Assembly: GCA_015295805.1 (NCBI GenBank)
Contig: DVEF01000093.1
Location: 1-64,000, forward strand
Length of the DNA stretch: 64,000 nt
Direction of reading: 5' to 3'
DNA from: Geminocystis sp. M7585_C2015_104
Lineage (GTDB): Bacteria > Cyanobacteriota > Cyanobacteriia > Cyanobacteriales > Cyanobacteriaceae
The notes under the pieces were generated by a model. That model was not told where the DNA came from. It worked only from the letters and a program-made list of their open reading frames with translations, and did no database searches. Positions 27,450 to 38,166 of the stretch are shown piece after piece. The first letter of the stretch is position 1, and every line of letters starts with the position of its first letter. The position numbers and the translations under genes are program-made.

Positions 27450-28568
27450 ATGACACTGGATGATATTAAAATCTACACGGAAACAGAAAGGGGAAGAAGA
27501 TGGCTAGAAAAATACCAAAACCGTAAACCTATTTTCACCTGCACTTTTGCCTTCACCGCCACCGCCAGCATTGAGGGCATTTCCAATGCCGGTAATACCC
27601 CCTCTTCCCGTCGTTTTACCGCCCTAGCAGATGCGGAATTCCTGGCTAAGGGCATTCAACCCCACCCCGTATTTCCCCTACCACCCCTTTCTGCAGGTGT
27701 CTCCCCCACCCTTATCAGTCGCGCCGTGGTAGAAAAATGGGATTTGCCTCTATATCTGTTTAATGCCGGTTTACCCTATCCCCCCTCCGTCTCCATGATA
27801 GACTTGGGCGGCAAGACGGCTGATTGTGTCTCCACGGGTAAGGCTTTGCCTCTGTCTGTGGTAGAACATCTCCATCAACAGGGGCTAAAATGGGGTACAA
27901 TTCTGGCAGAAAAGGCTTTCCCCCACCAGTATCTCTTGTTGGCTGAGTGCGTTGTGGCTGGCACTACCACCGCCTTGGCCGTCCTAACGGCTTTACGAAT
28001 CCCCGCCTATGGTATGGTAAACAGTAGTCACCCCGTCTGCAATCACCAACAAAAATGGCAAATCGTCTGTCAGGGATTAAGCAAGACAGGGGGCCATCTT
28101 AACACTCCCCTGGAGATTATAGCCGCTGTTGGGGATCCAATGCAAGTGGTGGTTGCCTCTATCGCCCTTGCCGCCAGTCAGAAAGTGGGAGTTATGTTGG
28201 CCGGGGGCACCCAGATGTTGGCTGTTTTTGCCCTTGTAAAAGCCCTAGCGCACCACTATGACTACCCCCTCCCTTTAGACAATATCATCGTTGCCACCAC
28301 CCGTTGGGTAGCAGAGGATTACACAGGCAATACGGTGGCTTTGGCAGAAAATGTGGGGGATGTCTCCCTCTGTGCCACCCAACTGGATTTTACTAACTCT
28401 TCCTGGGAATGTCTACGCGCCTACGAGAGGGGTTTTGTTAAAGAGGGGGTTGGGGCTGGTGGGAGTGCTGTTGCCGCCCATCTTCTAGGTGTGGACAAAC
28501 ACCAGTTACGAGGGATGGTGGAAGTTATGGTTTCCCGTTTCCTTCTCCAAACGGTGTCGCAATGTTAG
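27450..28568 (+). CDS. cobT: CobT-like nicotinate-nucleotide phosphoribosyltransferase (TIGR00303)
   Basis: A 372-residue protein of the TIGR00303 family, the cyanobacterial/archaeal form of the enzyme that activates the lower-ligand base by transferring phosphoribose from nicotinate mononucleotide. This is the nucleotide-loop step of cobamide synthesis. Recognisable segments are LADAEFLAKGI, the glycine-rich VGVMLAGGTQMLAVFALVKAL and GVGAGGSAVAAHLLG near the C-terminus. Cyanobacteria generally make pseudocobalamin, so adenine is the likely base. The 3' end overlaps the opposite-strand gene by 63 bases. Confidence 0.9.
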   Translation: MTLDDIKIYTETERGRRWLEKYQNRKPIFTCTFAFTATASIEGISNAGNTPSSRRFTALADAEFLAKGIQPHPVFPLPPLSAGVSPTLISRAVVEKWDLPLYLFNAGLPYPPSVSMIDLGGKTADCVSTGKALPLSVVEHLHQQGLKWGTILAEKAFPHQYLLLAECVVAGTTTALAVLTALRIPAYGMVNSSHPVCNHQQKWQIVCQGLSKTGGHLNTPLEIIAAVGDPMQVVVASIALAASQKVGVMLAGGTQMLAVFALVKALAHHYDYPLPLDNIIVATTRWVAEDYTGNTVALAENVGDVSLCATQLDFTNSSWECLRAYERGFVKEGVGAGGSAVAAHLLGVDKHQLRGMVEVMVSRFLLQTVSQC

Positions 28569-28886
28569 TAACTCCTCCTCCAACGAAGCTATCCTATAAT
28601 AGGCCGCAGTTAACTGTGCTGTCAGCCGGTTTACCTGTTCCTCACAAGATATATTGGTACATTTAAGTGAAGATACGGAAAAACATTTCTCGTCGTCGAT
28701 GATATCCTTGTGATTTTCAGCAGTATGTTGCGTTTCTATCTCTTTCACCCCCTCGGCTAAATCGGAGTTTCTCGTCCATTTTTCTAACCCCGGCCACCCC
28801 ACATACTCCCCTAGTTCCTTTACCATAGAGTAAATTTGATTCAGTTTATTGTTAAGTTTTGTAAAATAATATGCCTGGTCCTTCAT
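28506..28886 (-). CDS. Hypothetical coiled-coil protein
   Basis: A 126-residue protein from the ATG at 28886; the frame extends to a TTG at 28907. The N-terminal helical region (YYFTKLNNKLNQIYSMVKEL) and C-terminal coiled coil (EEQVNRLTAQLTAAYYRIAS, then LEEELLTLRHRLE) are separated by an acidic linker. No family is recognised. Its last 63 bases overlap the end of cobT in antisense orientation. Confidence 0.6.
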   Translation of the reverse strand: MKDQAYYFTKLNNKLNQIYSMVKELGEYVGWPGLEKWTRNSDLAEGVKEIETQHTAENHKDIIDDEKCFSVSSLKCTNISCEEQVNRLTAQLTAAYYRIASLEEELLTLRHRLEKETGNHNFHHPS

Positions 28887-29076
28887 AGACAGAAAAATCC
28901 AATACAATTGTTAGCAAAAATTATTCCTCCTGTTTCTTATGCTAGAATTAGTTCCCCAAAAAGCTGTCATTATTCCCGATTCATTTAAGATTTTCTATGA
29001 CTGTTGTGTCATAATCACTATCCCCAGCACTCAACAGTGAAATTTAACAAACAGTTGTGCCTATCCCACATATCCC

Positions 29077-30150
29077 ATGTCATTACCACGGAGGGAATTC
29101 TTAAAATTCTTGGCCACCACGACAGAGGCAATCAGTTTGATTAGTCTGTTATCAGCCTGTGACAGTGAGAATGTCTCAGAATTAAACATCGCCTTTTTAG
29201 CAAAATCCCTCCCCCCCCAACTACTTGCCAGCCTAAAGAAAAATCCCAGTCTCAAAACAGTCAAACTAAAACCAGAAGCCAGTCTGGAAGTACTATATCA
29301 ACTCCTGGTTGCCCGAGAGGACAAAGATAATAAATCCCCCTCTCCACACCTGGTTTCTTTGGGGGATTACTGGCTAACACTGGCTATTGACAAGAATTTA
29401 ATTCACTCTCTGGCATTATCATCTCTTCCTCAATGGCAACAAATACCCCCTAAATTCCAACAGCTGGTGACGAGAGACAACAAAATATGGGGTGCACCCT
29501 ATCGCTGGGGGTGTACTATGATTGCTTACCGTCAGGATTTGTTCCAATCCCTTGGCTGGCAACCCTCCCACTGGCAAGACTTGTGGCATGAGGATTTAAA
29601 AGGGCGTATCTCTCTCCCCAACCACCCCAGAGAAGTTATTGGCTTGGTGTTGAAAAAATTAGGATACTCCTACAATACCCCTAATCCCCAATCCATCCCT
29701 AGTCTCATTGAACAATTACAAACTCTCCATCAACAGGTTAAATTCTATGATTCCCGTAACTACCTCCAACCGCTAATTCTTGGCGACACCTGGTTGGCAG
29801 TAGGATGGTCTAGTGACATTGTACCAGTGGTTCAACGCTATCATAAAATCAAGGCTGTTATACCCTCCCCCGGCACCTCCCTTTGGGCAGACGTTTGGGT
29901 TTTACCCTCTATAGCTAATCTCACACCCGCCCAGAAGGAGATGATTTACCAGTGGGTAGACTTTTGCTGGCAACCAGAGGCTAGCAAACAAATTAGCCTG
30001 TTTACCAGTGGCTATTCCCCTCTTCTAACACATATCCCCCCTGATGTTGTCATCCCACCCCCCACTCCCGCCATCCTAGACAACAGTGAATTTATATCCC
30101 CCTCTCTCTCCCCAGCCTACCGTCAAATATGGCAGTCTCTTTTCTATTGA
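29077..30150 (+). CDS. Tat-type lipoprotein, spermidine/putrescine-binding-like
   Basis: A 357-residue extracellular solute-binding protein of the PotD/SBP_bac type. The N-terminus carries a twin-arginine pattern (PRREFLKF), a hydrophobic stretch and the lipobox LLSAC, giving a lipidated Cys28. Family segments include PYRWGCTMIAYRQDLFQSLG, WQDLWHEDLKGRISLPN and WLAVGWSSDIVPV. No ABC permease or ATPase gene is nearby, so it is an orphan binding protein or works with a distant transporter. It converges with the pterin dehydratase gene, two bases apart. Confidence 0.88.
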   Translation: MSLPRREFLKFLATTTEAISLISLLSACDSENVSELNIAFLAKSLPPQLLASLKKNPSLKTVKLKPEASLEVLYQLLVAREDKDNKSPSPHLVSLGDYWLTLAIDKNLIHSLALSSLPQWQQIPPKFQQLVTRDNKIWGAPYRWGCTMIAYRQDLFQSLGWQPSHWQDLWHEDLKGRISLPNHPREVIGLVLKKLGYSYNTPNPQSIPSLIEQLQTLHQQVKFYDSRNYLQPLILGDTWLAVGWSSDIVPVVQRYHKIKAVIPSPGTSLWADVWVLPSIANLTPAQKEMIYQWVDFCWQPEASKQISLFTSGYSPLLTHIPPDVVIPPPTPAILDNSEFISPSLSPAYRQIWQSLFY

Positions 30151-30152
30151 GT

Positions 30153-30440
30153 CTATTGAAACTGTTTGGCTATTCTAACAATTTCCTTTGCCAAATCAAA
30201 ATCTTTTTCTGTAATACCCCCGGCATCGTGAGTAGTTAAACGGACTGTAACCCTGTTATAGGAAATCTCTAAATCCGGATGATGTCCAGCCTTTTCCGCC
30301 GGCGCCACTAGCCGATTCACAAAGTCTATTGCCTGCACAAAGTCCTTAAACTTGTAGGTAGTACTAATACACTGCCCATTGGTGATCCAACCCGGAAAGT
30401 CTACCAGTCTTTGTCTTACCTCCATCTCATTTAGAGTCAT
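30153..30440 (-). CDS. Pterin-4a-carbinolamine dehydratase
   Basis: A 95-residue small enzyme that dehydrates 4a-hydroxytetrahydropterin. The family signature GHHPDLEISYNRVTVRLTTH is complete, with its His-His pair and terminal His (DAGGITEKD). The chosen ATG at 30440 follows GGTGAGGG; a longer GTG start at 30458 adds six residues. No aromatic amino-acid hydroxylase is nearby. In cyanobacteria the physiological pterin role is unclear. Confidence 0.93.
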   Translation of the reverse strand: MTLNEMEVRQRLVDFPGWITNGQCISTTYKFKDFVQAIDFVNRLVAPAEKAGHHPDLEISYNRVTVRLTTHDAGGITEKDFDLAKEIVRIAKQFQ

Positions 30441-30785
30441 TTTTCCCTCACCATGCACTATCTATTTTTGTTCCATGATACTGCCTGTTGTTCACCCCGC
30501 GCCACTGTCATCTTCTAGCGGTAACTACTTAGGGGAGCCTTTGTTTCTTTATTTTAGTTTTTTATTTTTGTCCATGTGTTTATTTTAGAATATCGATTAG
30601 GACAGACTATAAAAAAAAAATCCCCCAATTCTCCCCCAATCCCCATGTAAGGGCTTGTAAGGTAAGGGCTTATGGTTGTAGGCCCCCCAATCCCCCACAA
30701 ACCCACACTCCTACCCCCCTGGCCATTTATTTGTCCGATTGCACCTATGTAAAATACTAATACATACAGTGGTAAGAAAAAAGAG

Positions 30786-32009
30786 ATGAACAGTTCAGGA
30801 GTATTCAAAAGGGCACTCCAATCCTTACAAACTAAACAATTCACAGGGAGAATTGACGTCAAGAGGGCAAATGGGATTCAGTGGCGGGTATATTTTTGTC
30901 TCAGTCGTCTAGTATGGGCAGATGGTGGTTATCATCCCATTAGTCAGTGGGAGAAATTGTTCAAGAAATACTGTCCCGACATAGATCCTAGACTATTAGA
31001 AGTAGAAAAACACCAGGAATTCGAGTGTTGGAATTACCATTTGTTGGTATTTTTATTGAAGCGATTTTTGATTACCAAAGAGCAGGCATTATCTATAATT
31101 AAATCCAACATACTCCAAACTATATTTGATATTTATCAGGCGGAAACAGAAGAAAAACTAAGCTATGAAATAGTTAAGGTAAGGGAATCTTTCCCCGAAG
31201 AATCTGGGCTGAAAAACATCATCTCCCTACTAACTATTCAGTCCATTGTGGAAGAGCTAGAAAAGGAATGGCAACTGTGGCAAAAACAAGGTATTACCCG
31301 TTATAATCCCCATAAAGCCCCCATTGTCAAGAATCCTATCCTGCTGCAAGGCGCATTTCAGGGTAAGGAAAAAACCTACAAAAAGTTGGTATCTCTGCTC
31401 AACGGGAAATCCACCCTAATAGAAATAGCTGAAAAATTAAATCTCACAGTATTCAAACTAATTGTATGGCTGAAACCCTTTTTAGAAAAGGATTTAATCG
31501 CCCTGGTGGAAACAGAGGATAAACCTACAAAGTTTGGGGCAAAGGCTGTCACGAATAGCGGAAAAAAAGTCGATAAAACCACCTCGCAAATCCTCATTAT
31601 GTGCATTGATGACAGCATACAAACTTGTCAAATAATGGAGCATATTATCACCGAGGCAGGCTACCAATATGTAGCTGTTAGAGATCCCTTAAAAGCCCTT
31701 CCTGAGATCTTGAAACATAAGCCAGACTTGATTTTTTTAGACTTAATAATGCCTATAGTCAATGGTTATGAAATATGTTCTCAGATACGTAGAATCCGAG
31801 CCCTGAAAGACATACCTGTGATTATTTTAACTAGTAATGATGGCATGTTCGACAGACTTAGAAGCAAAATTGTTGGGGCTAGTAGCTTTTTAAGTAAACC
31901 TATTGACCAAGAAAAAGTTCTGGCTAAAATTAGATACTTCCTCCGTCGCAGCCCAACTAATATTGACATAGAAGAGCTATTGTCTGTGGATACAGAAACG
32001 GAAAAGTAG
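30786..32009 (+). CDS. PatA-type response regulator (DUF4388 + REC)
   Basis: A 407-residue protein. An N-terminal PATAN/DUF4388-like region (SLQTKQFTGRIDVKRANG) is followed by a helical middle and a C-terminal receiver domain at about 270-390. The predicted phospho-acceptor is Asp319 (IFLDLIMP), with Lys in FLSKPI near residue 375. Such PatA/PixG/TaxP1-type regulators act in phototaxis, pilus motility or heterocyst patterning. No CheW, MCP or histidine kinase genes are adjacent. The 327-base gap upstream holds G/C-rich short direct repeats (GTAAGGGCTT twice near 30650) but no gene. Confidence 0.9.
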   Translation: MNSSGVFKRALQSLQTKQFTGRIDVKRANGIQWRVYFCLSRLVWADGGYHPISQWEKLFKKYCPDIDPRLLEVEKHQEFECWNYHLLVFLLKRFLITKEQALSIIKSNILQTIFDIYQAETEEKLSYEIVKVRESFPEESGLKNIISLLTIQSIVEELEKEWQLWQKQGITRYNPHKAPIVKNPILLQGAFQGKEKTYKKLVSLLNGKSTLIEIAEKLNLTVFKLIVWLKPFLEKDLIALVETEDKPTKFGAKAVTNSGKKVDKTTSQILIMCIDDSIQTCQIMEHIITEAGYQYVAVRDPLKALPEILKHKPDLIFLDLIMPIVNGYEICSQIRRIRALKDIPVIILTSNDGMFDRLRSKIVGASSFLSKPIDQEKVLAKIRYFLRRSPTNIDIEELLSVDTETEK

Positions 32010-32042
32010 CACAACCTCATTACAACAAAACTAAGACGAATA

Positions 32043-32072
32043 TTGTCAACAGTAGAGAAATAGGGATAGAAT
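32043..32072 (+). promoter_or_regulatory. Likely sigma-70 promoter of rpmF
   Basis: TTGTCA and TAGAAT are separated by 18 bases, about 40 bases upstream of the rpmF start. Confidence 0.5.
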
Positions 32073-32111
32073 AATAAAACTGCGTGCAGAATTGTACTGA
32101 GAGTAAAGACT

Positions 32112-32300
32112 ATGGCAGTACCAAAAAAGAAAACCTCAAAAGCAAAAAGAGATTCCCGTCGCGCCCACTGGTATAGAAAAGCAGAAATCCAGGCAATAAA
32201 GGCCCTTGCGTTGGGCAAGTCTGTTTTGACAGGTAAATCCAATAGCTTTGTCTACCCCACTAAAGAGGAAGAAGAAAGCGAAGAAGAAAAAGAAGAATAG
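32112..32300 (+). CDS. rpmF: 50S ribosomal protein L32
   Basis: A 62-residue protein with the L32 opening [20 protein letters not shown], placed near the peptidyl transferase region of the large subunit. It lacks the zinc-binding cysteines of some L32 forms, as usual in cyanobacteria. The C-terminus is a run of Glu/Lys ([10 protein letters not shown]). It is not next to plsX or the DUF177 gene as in many bacteria. Confidence 0.97.
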   Translation: MAVPKKKTSKAKRDSRRAHWYRKAEIQAIKALALGKSVLTGKSNSFVYPTKEEEESEEEKEE

Positions 32301-32493
32301 TCGGGCAACTAGGCGTTGTAGACTTCTCCGTAACACCCCTTCTCCCCCAATTCCTTTATCACCAGTTACAATTAACAGGAAATGGGGGATTAGATTTTTT
32401 TGCTATACCCCTTTTTTCGTTTTTTCTCCTTTTTAACCCTTCTCACCCTCAATAATAATCCAAAATAACTAATAAGGACGCCGGTGCCATCCC

Positions 32494-33786
32494 ATGAGTC
32501 TAAATGTCTTTTCTGAGCAATTGCCCGACTCTAATCCAAGAGTGACTGTTATACCGGACAATGGTCTAACTATCATAACAGAACAAGTACCAGTTCCCGC
32601 CGTCACCGTCAATGTATGGTTTAAAGTGGGCAGTGCCATGGAAACCCCCCAGACTAGCGGGATGGCACACTTTTTGGAACACATGATTTTCAAGGGGAGT
32701 AGACTGGTAAGGTTGGGAGAATTTGAACGTATTTTAGAGGCCAAAGGGGGCAGTGCTAACGCCGCTACCAGTCATGAGTACACCCACTACTATTTTACTG
32801 CCACCTGTGAAGATTTTGCCGAAATACTACCCCTCCAATTGGATTTAGTCACCCATCCTTCTTTTCCCCCCGAGGAATTTGAAAGAGAAAAAAAAGTAAT
32901 ACAAGAGGAAATTAGACGCGCTGCCAATAATCCCCGTCGTCGTCTTTGGGAAAAAACCCTCCAACTGTGTTTCCCATCCCTCCCCTACCATCGTCCCATT
33001 TTGGGGGAGGAAACTGTCATCGCCAATCTCACTCTGCCCCAAATGCGTGCCTTCCACCAACTGTGGTATCAACCAGCCAATACAGTCATCGTCGCTGTAG
33101 GCAACTTGCCAGCAGACTACATGACAGAAACCATCATCCAATCCTATCACCCCCACCTTCCATCCCCCGACTCCCACCTACCACACCATAACTATTTCCC
33201 TCACCGAACCCCTGAACCTCCGTTTACAAAAGTAGTTGAATATAGATACAAGGATCCCAGTCTCCAACAAGCCCGTATAATGATGTTCTGGCGGGTGCCG
33301 GGATTACAACAGTTCCAGCAAACTCTTCCCCTAGACGTTTTGGCAGCGATTGTTGGGCGTGGCAAACTCTCCCGTCTGGTAAGGGATTTGCGAGAAAGCC
33401 GCCGTCTTGTTACCCGTATCACCGCCGCTAATGTTACCTACCAACTCCAGGGGCTTTTTTATATCTCGGCACAACTTCCCCAAGAGAATATCCCCATGGT
33501 CACAGAGGCCATCTCCAACCACATCCAGTCTATCCAATCCCATGGGGTCCGAGAAGAGGAACTAAATCGCGTTAAACACAATGTCACTAGTAGTTTTATC
33601 TTCCAAAAAGAAAAACCAAGCGAACGTACTAACCTCTACGGCTACTACTACTCCCAATTAGCCTCCCTCAAGGGCGCCTTGGAGTACGAACAGTATATCA
33701 AATCCCTCTCTCCCCACCACATCCAACTGGCTGCTTCTCAATATCTTTCCCCCTCCTCCTACGGTATTGTCATTGCTCACCCCTAA
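32494..33786 (+). CDS. M16 family zinc metallopeptidase
   Basis: A 430-residue processing-peptidase-like protein. The inverted zinc motif HxxEH is at residues 59-63 (HFLEH). Downstream KKVIQEEIRRA supplies the third ligand region. The second M16 domain contains GRGKLSRLVRDLRES. It acts on peptides and is related to mitochondrial processing peptidase and insulinase. Catalytic residues are intact. No second (inactive) M16 subunit gene is adjacent, though many cyanobacteria encode a pair. Confidence 0.93.
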   Translation: MSLNVFSEQLPDSNPRVTVIPDNGLTIITEQVPVPAVTVNVWFKVGSAMETPQTSGMAHFLEHMIFKGSRLVRLGEFERILEAKGGSANAATSHEYTHYYFTATCEDFAEILPLQLDLVTHPSFPPEEFEREKKVIQEEIRRAANNPRRRLWEKTLQLCFPSLPYHRPILGEETVIANLTLPQMRAFHQLWYQPANTVIVAVGNLPADYMTETIIQSYHPHLPSPDSHLPHHNYFPHRTPEPPFTKVVEYRYKDPSLQQARIMMFWRVPGLQQFQQTLPLDVLAAIVGRGKLSRLVRDLRESRRLVTRITAANVTYQLQGLFYISAQLPQENIPMVTEAISNHIQSIQSHGVREEELNRVKHNVTSSFIFQKEKPSERTNLYGYYYSQLASLKGALEYEQYIKSLSPHHIQLAASQYLSPSSYGIVIAHP

Positions 33787-33804
33787 ACCCCCAAAAAGCA
33801 CCAA

Positions 33805-33832
33805 GCCGCCTCACCACGAGTCGAGAGGCGGC
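33805..33832. other. GC-rich perfect hairpin between the M16 gene and crtP
   Basis: GCCGCCTC (33805-33812) and GAGGCGGC (33825-33832) form an eight-base-pair stem with a 12-base loop. There is no adjacent T-tract on the plus strand. On the minus strand CTTTTT lies about 10 bases beyond it. It may terminate or attenuate transcription before crtP. Confidence 0.5.
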
Positions 33833-33967
33833 AACGACCACTATACCGGCAGTATAACATAAAAAAACAGAAGATGTCAAGAGGATTATGGGGGAGGGAG
33901 GAAAATAGGAAAAAAATGTAACGAAATGTCAAGAAATGCTACTAAAATGATAAAGAGGAAAGAGTAG

Positions 33968-35401
<1,434 letters not shown>

Positions 35402-35507
35402 CCACCCTTTCCAGAATTTGTCCCAATTAATTCAAGTTCGTGAGACAATACTAGAGAATTTTTATTAGTTATCTTGTTGTTGTCACAGAAGATTTCAGCA
35501 GGGATGA

Positions 35508-36437
35508 ATGCTGCACCTTTCACCAAAATTAGAACCAAAAAGGCCACTTGCTAGTGTGGAAGAGTCTTACGAGTATTGTCGTCAGGTGACGGCGAGGTAC
35601 TCTAAGACCTTCTACCTAGGCACCCTTCTTATGCCCAAGGAGAAAAGGAATGCTATCTGGGCCATATATGTTTGGTGCAGGCGCACAGATGAGTTGGTAG
35701 ATGGCCCGCAGGCAGCCAATACCACCCATGAAACTCTGGACTTGTGGGAGCGTCACCTGGAGTCTGTGTTTGCCGGACAACCCATTGACGATCCTGATGT
35801 GGCCTTGGTAGACACCCTTAAACGCTTTCCCATAGACATTCAACCCTTCCGGGACATGATCGCTGGCCAAAGGATGGATCTGTCCCGCAACCGCTATGAG
35901 ACCTTTTCTGACCTTCTTGTGTATTGTTACCGGGTAGCTGGGACTGTGGGGTTAATGTCTGCTGCCGTGTTAGGGGTGGATGACAGTCTTTCCAAAACCC
36001 CCTGGGGGCCTAATTCCGTCTATATCCCAAAAGAGGAAGCCATCGCCCTGGGAATTGCCAACCAGCTCACCAACATCCTCAGAGACGTGGGGGAGGACAT
36101 TAACAGGGGCAGAATTTATATCCCACTGGAGGATTTAGAAAGATTTAACTACACAGAAGAGGATCTAAAAAACAAGGTAATAGATGAGCGTTGGCGAAGA
36201 CTGATGGACTTTGAAATCCAGCGGGCGAGGCAATTCTACCAGAAAGCAGAAAAAGGAATTAGTGCCCTAAGTAAAGACGCCCGATGGCCGGTATGGGCTG
36301 CCCTTATGTTGTATCAAGGCATCCTGGATGTTATTGTCAAAAACGACTATGATGTGTTCAACCGCCGCGCCTTTGTGCCAACCCCCAAAAAACTGTTATA
36401 CCTACCCATCGCCTGGTTGAGGGCTCAAGCACTTTGA
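35508..36437 (+). CDS. crtB: Phytoene synthase
   Basis: Condenses two geranylgeranyl diphosphates to phytoene, the first committed carotenoid step. The 309-residue enzyme has both Mg-binding aspartate motifs, DELVD at 61-65 and DVGED at 193-197, and the family stretch YCRQVTARYSKTFYLGTLLM. It lies in the crtP-crtB unit. Its end overlaps the convergent CobW-type gene by 13 bases. Confidence 0.97.
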   Translation: MLHLSPKLEPKRPLASVEESYEYCRQVTARYSKTFYLGTLLMPKEKRNAIWAIYVWCRRTDELVDGPQAANTTHETLDLWERHLESVFAGQPIDDPDVALVDTLKRFPIDIQPFRDMIAGQRMDLSRNRYETFSDLLVYCYRVAGTVGLMSAAVLGVDDSLSKTPWGPNSVYIPKEEAIALGIANQLTNILRDVGEDINRGRIYIPLEDLERFNYTEEDLKNKVIDERWRRLMDFEIQRARQFYQKAEKGISALSKDARWPVWAALMLYQGILDVIVKNDYDVFNRRAFVPTPKKLLYLPIAWLRAQAL

Positions 36438-37486
36438 GGTGGTACTACAGTCATCTGGCTGTAGGCCCCCACAGCGACGGGGTTTAGGTTTCTCCCTATC
36501 ACCACCAGTCTAGTTTTTCTTTCCTCCCCGGGTTGCCAAAGACGGTCAAAAAAGGTTTCAAAGCGATTGCCTACACCCTGTAAAACCATCCGCATGGGCT
36601 TATGGGGCACATTGACAAACCCCTTGATGCGATAAATCTCCTCCCTTGCTACCAAGTCCTGTAACCTGGTTAGCAAGGCTTGGGGTGCAACTGTTTCCCT
36701 CTGTTCCAACAGCAGAGAGGTAATTTGCTCATCGTGTTCGTGTTCCCCTTCATCATCGTGGTGGCTGGGACGATTGGCCAAATCCTCTTCTACGGCGGCG
36801 TTAAACCCCAGTAACACCTCCGGCTCAATTTTCCCCTCCCGCAGGGCAATCATTTTCACCCCTGGTCGTAAACACTTTTGTAACTGAGAAGCAATCCGGT
36901 GTTGGCTGAGTTCGTCCAATAGGTCAGTTTTGCTCAAAAGGACTAAATCCGCACAGGCCAGTTGGTCTTCAAACAACTCCTCTAGGGGGGTAGAGTGATT
37001 TAAACTGGGATCGGCTCTCCTTTGTGCCTCCAAAGCCTCCAGATCAGATACCGGAAAACCTTTAGTGGCCAGGGCAAAACCATCCACCACTGTTACTACC
37101 CCATCCACTGTGGCCCGAGTGCGAATCTCCTGCCATCTAAAGGCCTGTACTAGGGGTTTTGGTAGGGCTAAACCGGAAGTCTCAATGACAATAGCATCAA
37201 TTTTGTCCCGCCGGGCGAGCAACTGTTGCATCGTCGGGTAAAATTCCTCTTGTACGGTGCAACAAAGACAACCATTGGTCAACTCGATGATATTGCTTTC
37301 TTGCCCCTCCTCCCCATCGCAAACCCTACAACTTTTGAGCAACTCCCCGTCAATGCCCACTTCCCCAAACTCATTGACCAATACGGCAATTCTTCTACCC
37401 CGGTTGTTTTGTAACAGATGACGAATAATGGTAGTCTTCCCCGCGCCCAAAAAGCCGGTGATGACAGTCACTGGAATTTTGTGCAT
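36425..37486 (-). CDS. CobW/COG0523 family GTP-binding metallochaperone
   Basis: A 353-residue G3E GTPase. The P-loop GFLGAGKT is at residues 11-18. The metal-site motif CLCC is near residue 82 (NGCLCCTVQEEF). SKTDL (G4) and a His/Asp-rich loop follow (HHDDEGEHEHDEQ near 236-248). A CobW C-terminal domain comes last. It delivers or senses a metal such as zinc or cobalt; the His-rich loop favours zinc. The ATG at 37486 avoids overlap with the upstream regulator; the longer frame starts with TTG at 37522. There is no zinc-box evidence upstream because the gene follows the regulator by 8 bases. Confidence 0.92.
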   Translation of the reverse strand: MHKIPVTVITGFLGAGKTTIIRHLLQNNRGRRIAVLVNEFGEVGIDGELLKSCRVCDGEEGQESNIIELTNGCLCCTVQEEFYPTMQQLLARRDKIDAIVIETSGLALPKPLVQAFRWQEIRTRATVDGVVTVVDGFALATKGFPVSDLEALEAQRRADPSLNHSTPLEELFEDQLACADLVLLSKTDLLDELSQHRIASQLQKCLRPGVKMIALREGKIEPEVLLGFNAAVEEDLANRPSHHDDEGEHEHDEQITSLLLEQRETVAPQALLTRLQDLVAREEIYRIKGFVNVPHKPMRMVLQGVGNRFETFFDRLWQPGEERKTRLVVIGRNLNPVAVGAYSQMTVVPPQSA

Positions 37487-37494
37487 CTTCCCCC

Positions 37495-38148
37495 CTACAC
37501 AATTTGATTTTCCAATGCCCAACGAGATAACTCTGTGCGGTTGTTCAATCCTGTCTTGTTCAACATGTTTGAAACATGACTTTCCACAGTCCTTTGACTA
37601 ACCCCCAAGGCTTCAGCTATTTCTTTGTTTGACATGCCGCTGGCAACAAGAGAGACTACTTTTTTTTCAGTGGGGGTCAACTGGACATGTAGAGGAACTT
37701 GAAGTCTTTGTAGGGTCTCGGTGCGTCTGGGATTGGCCGCCATGAGTCGCTCGGCTTGAGCCAGCGTTGATTTCACTTGTGCTACCAACTCCTCCGGCTC
37801 AAAGGGTTTTACCATATAAACATCTGCCCCCTCATTTAGACCTTTGATGCGATCGCTCACCTGTCCTTTAGCGGAAAGGAAAATAACAGGCAGCCAACGC
37901 CAACGGGGATTTTCTCTTACCTGTTTGACAAAACTATACCCGTCCATCTCCGGCATCATCACATCGCAGATGATTAAATCCGGAGTTTCCCTCTCTAGAA
38001 TGCTCAAAGCCTCCCTCCCATGACTAGCAGTAATCACCTCATAGCCGTTGTATTCTAAATAGTCCTTCACCAGTAGAATTAGGTTCGGGTCGTCATCCAC
38101 GAGCAGTAGTTTCTTTGGCACTTTGGCCACTTTTTCTCTCTCCTTCAT
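37495..38148 (-). CDS. NarL/LuxR-type response regulator
   Basis: A 217-residue two-domain regulator. The receiver domain has VDDD at 17-20, phospho-acceptor Asp62 (IICDVMMPEMDGY) and the Lys of MVKPFEPEEL. A C-terminal LuxR helix-turn-helix lies at about 150-210 (LTPTEKKVVSLVASGMSNKE). It resembles the Ycf29-like regulators of cyanobacteria and red-algal plastids, though I cannot separate paralogues by eye. It precedes the CobW gene by 8 bases, so the two are probably co-transcribed. A HIP1 site lies at 37849-37856. Confidence 0.9.
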   Translation of the reverse strand: MKEREKVAKVPKKLLLVDDDPNLILLVKDYLEYNGYEVITASHGREALSILERETPDLIICDVMMPEMDGYSFVKQVRENPRWRWLPVIFLSAKGQVSDRIKGLNEGADVYMVKPFEPEELVAQVKSTLAQAERLMAANPRRTETLQRLQVPLHVQLTPTEKKVVSLVASGMSNKEIAEALGVSQRTVESHVSNMLNKTGLNNRTELSRWALENQIV

Positions 38149-38166
38149 ATTCCTACTCCCTCGGCG

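Noticed and set aside
30554-30862. 102-codon minus-strand frame before the PatA-like gene
   Set aside because: It crosses low-complexity G/C tracts and overlaps the start of a well-supported gene.
36425-37522. Cobalamin riboswitch or zinc box controlling the CobW-type gene
   Set aside because: The gene begins 8 bases after the response regulator, leaving no space. No matching conserved box was seen.
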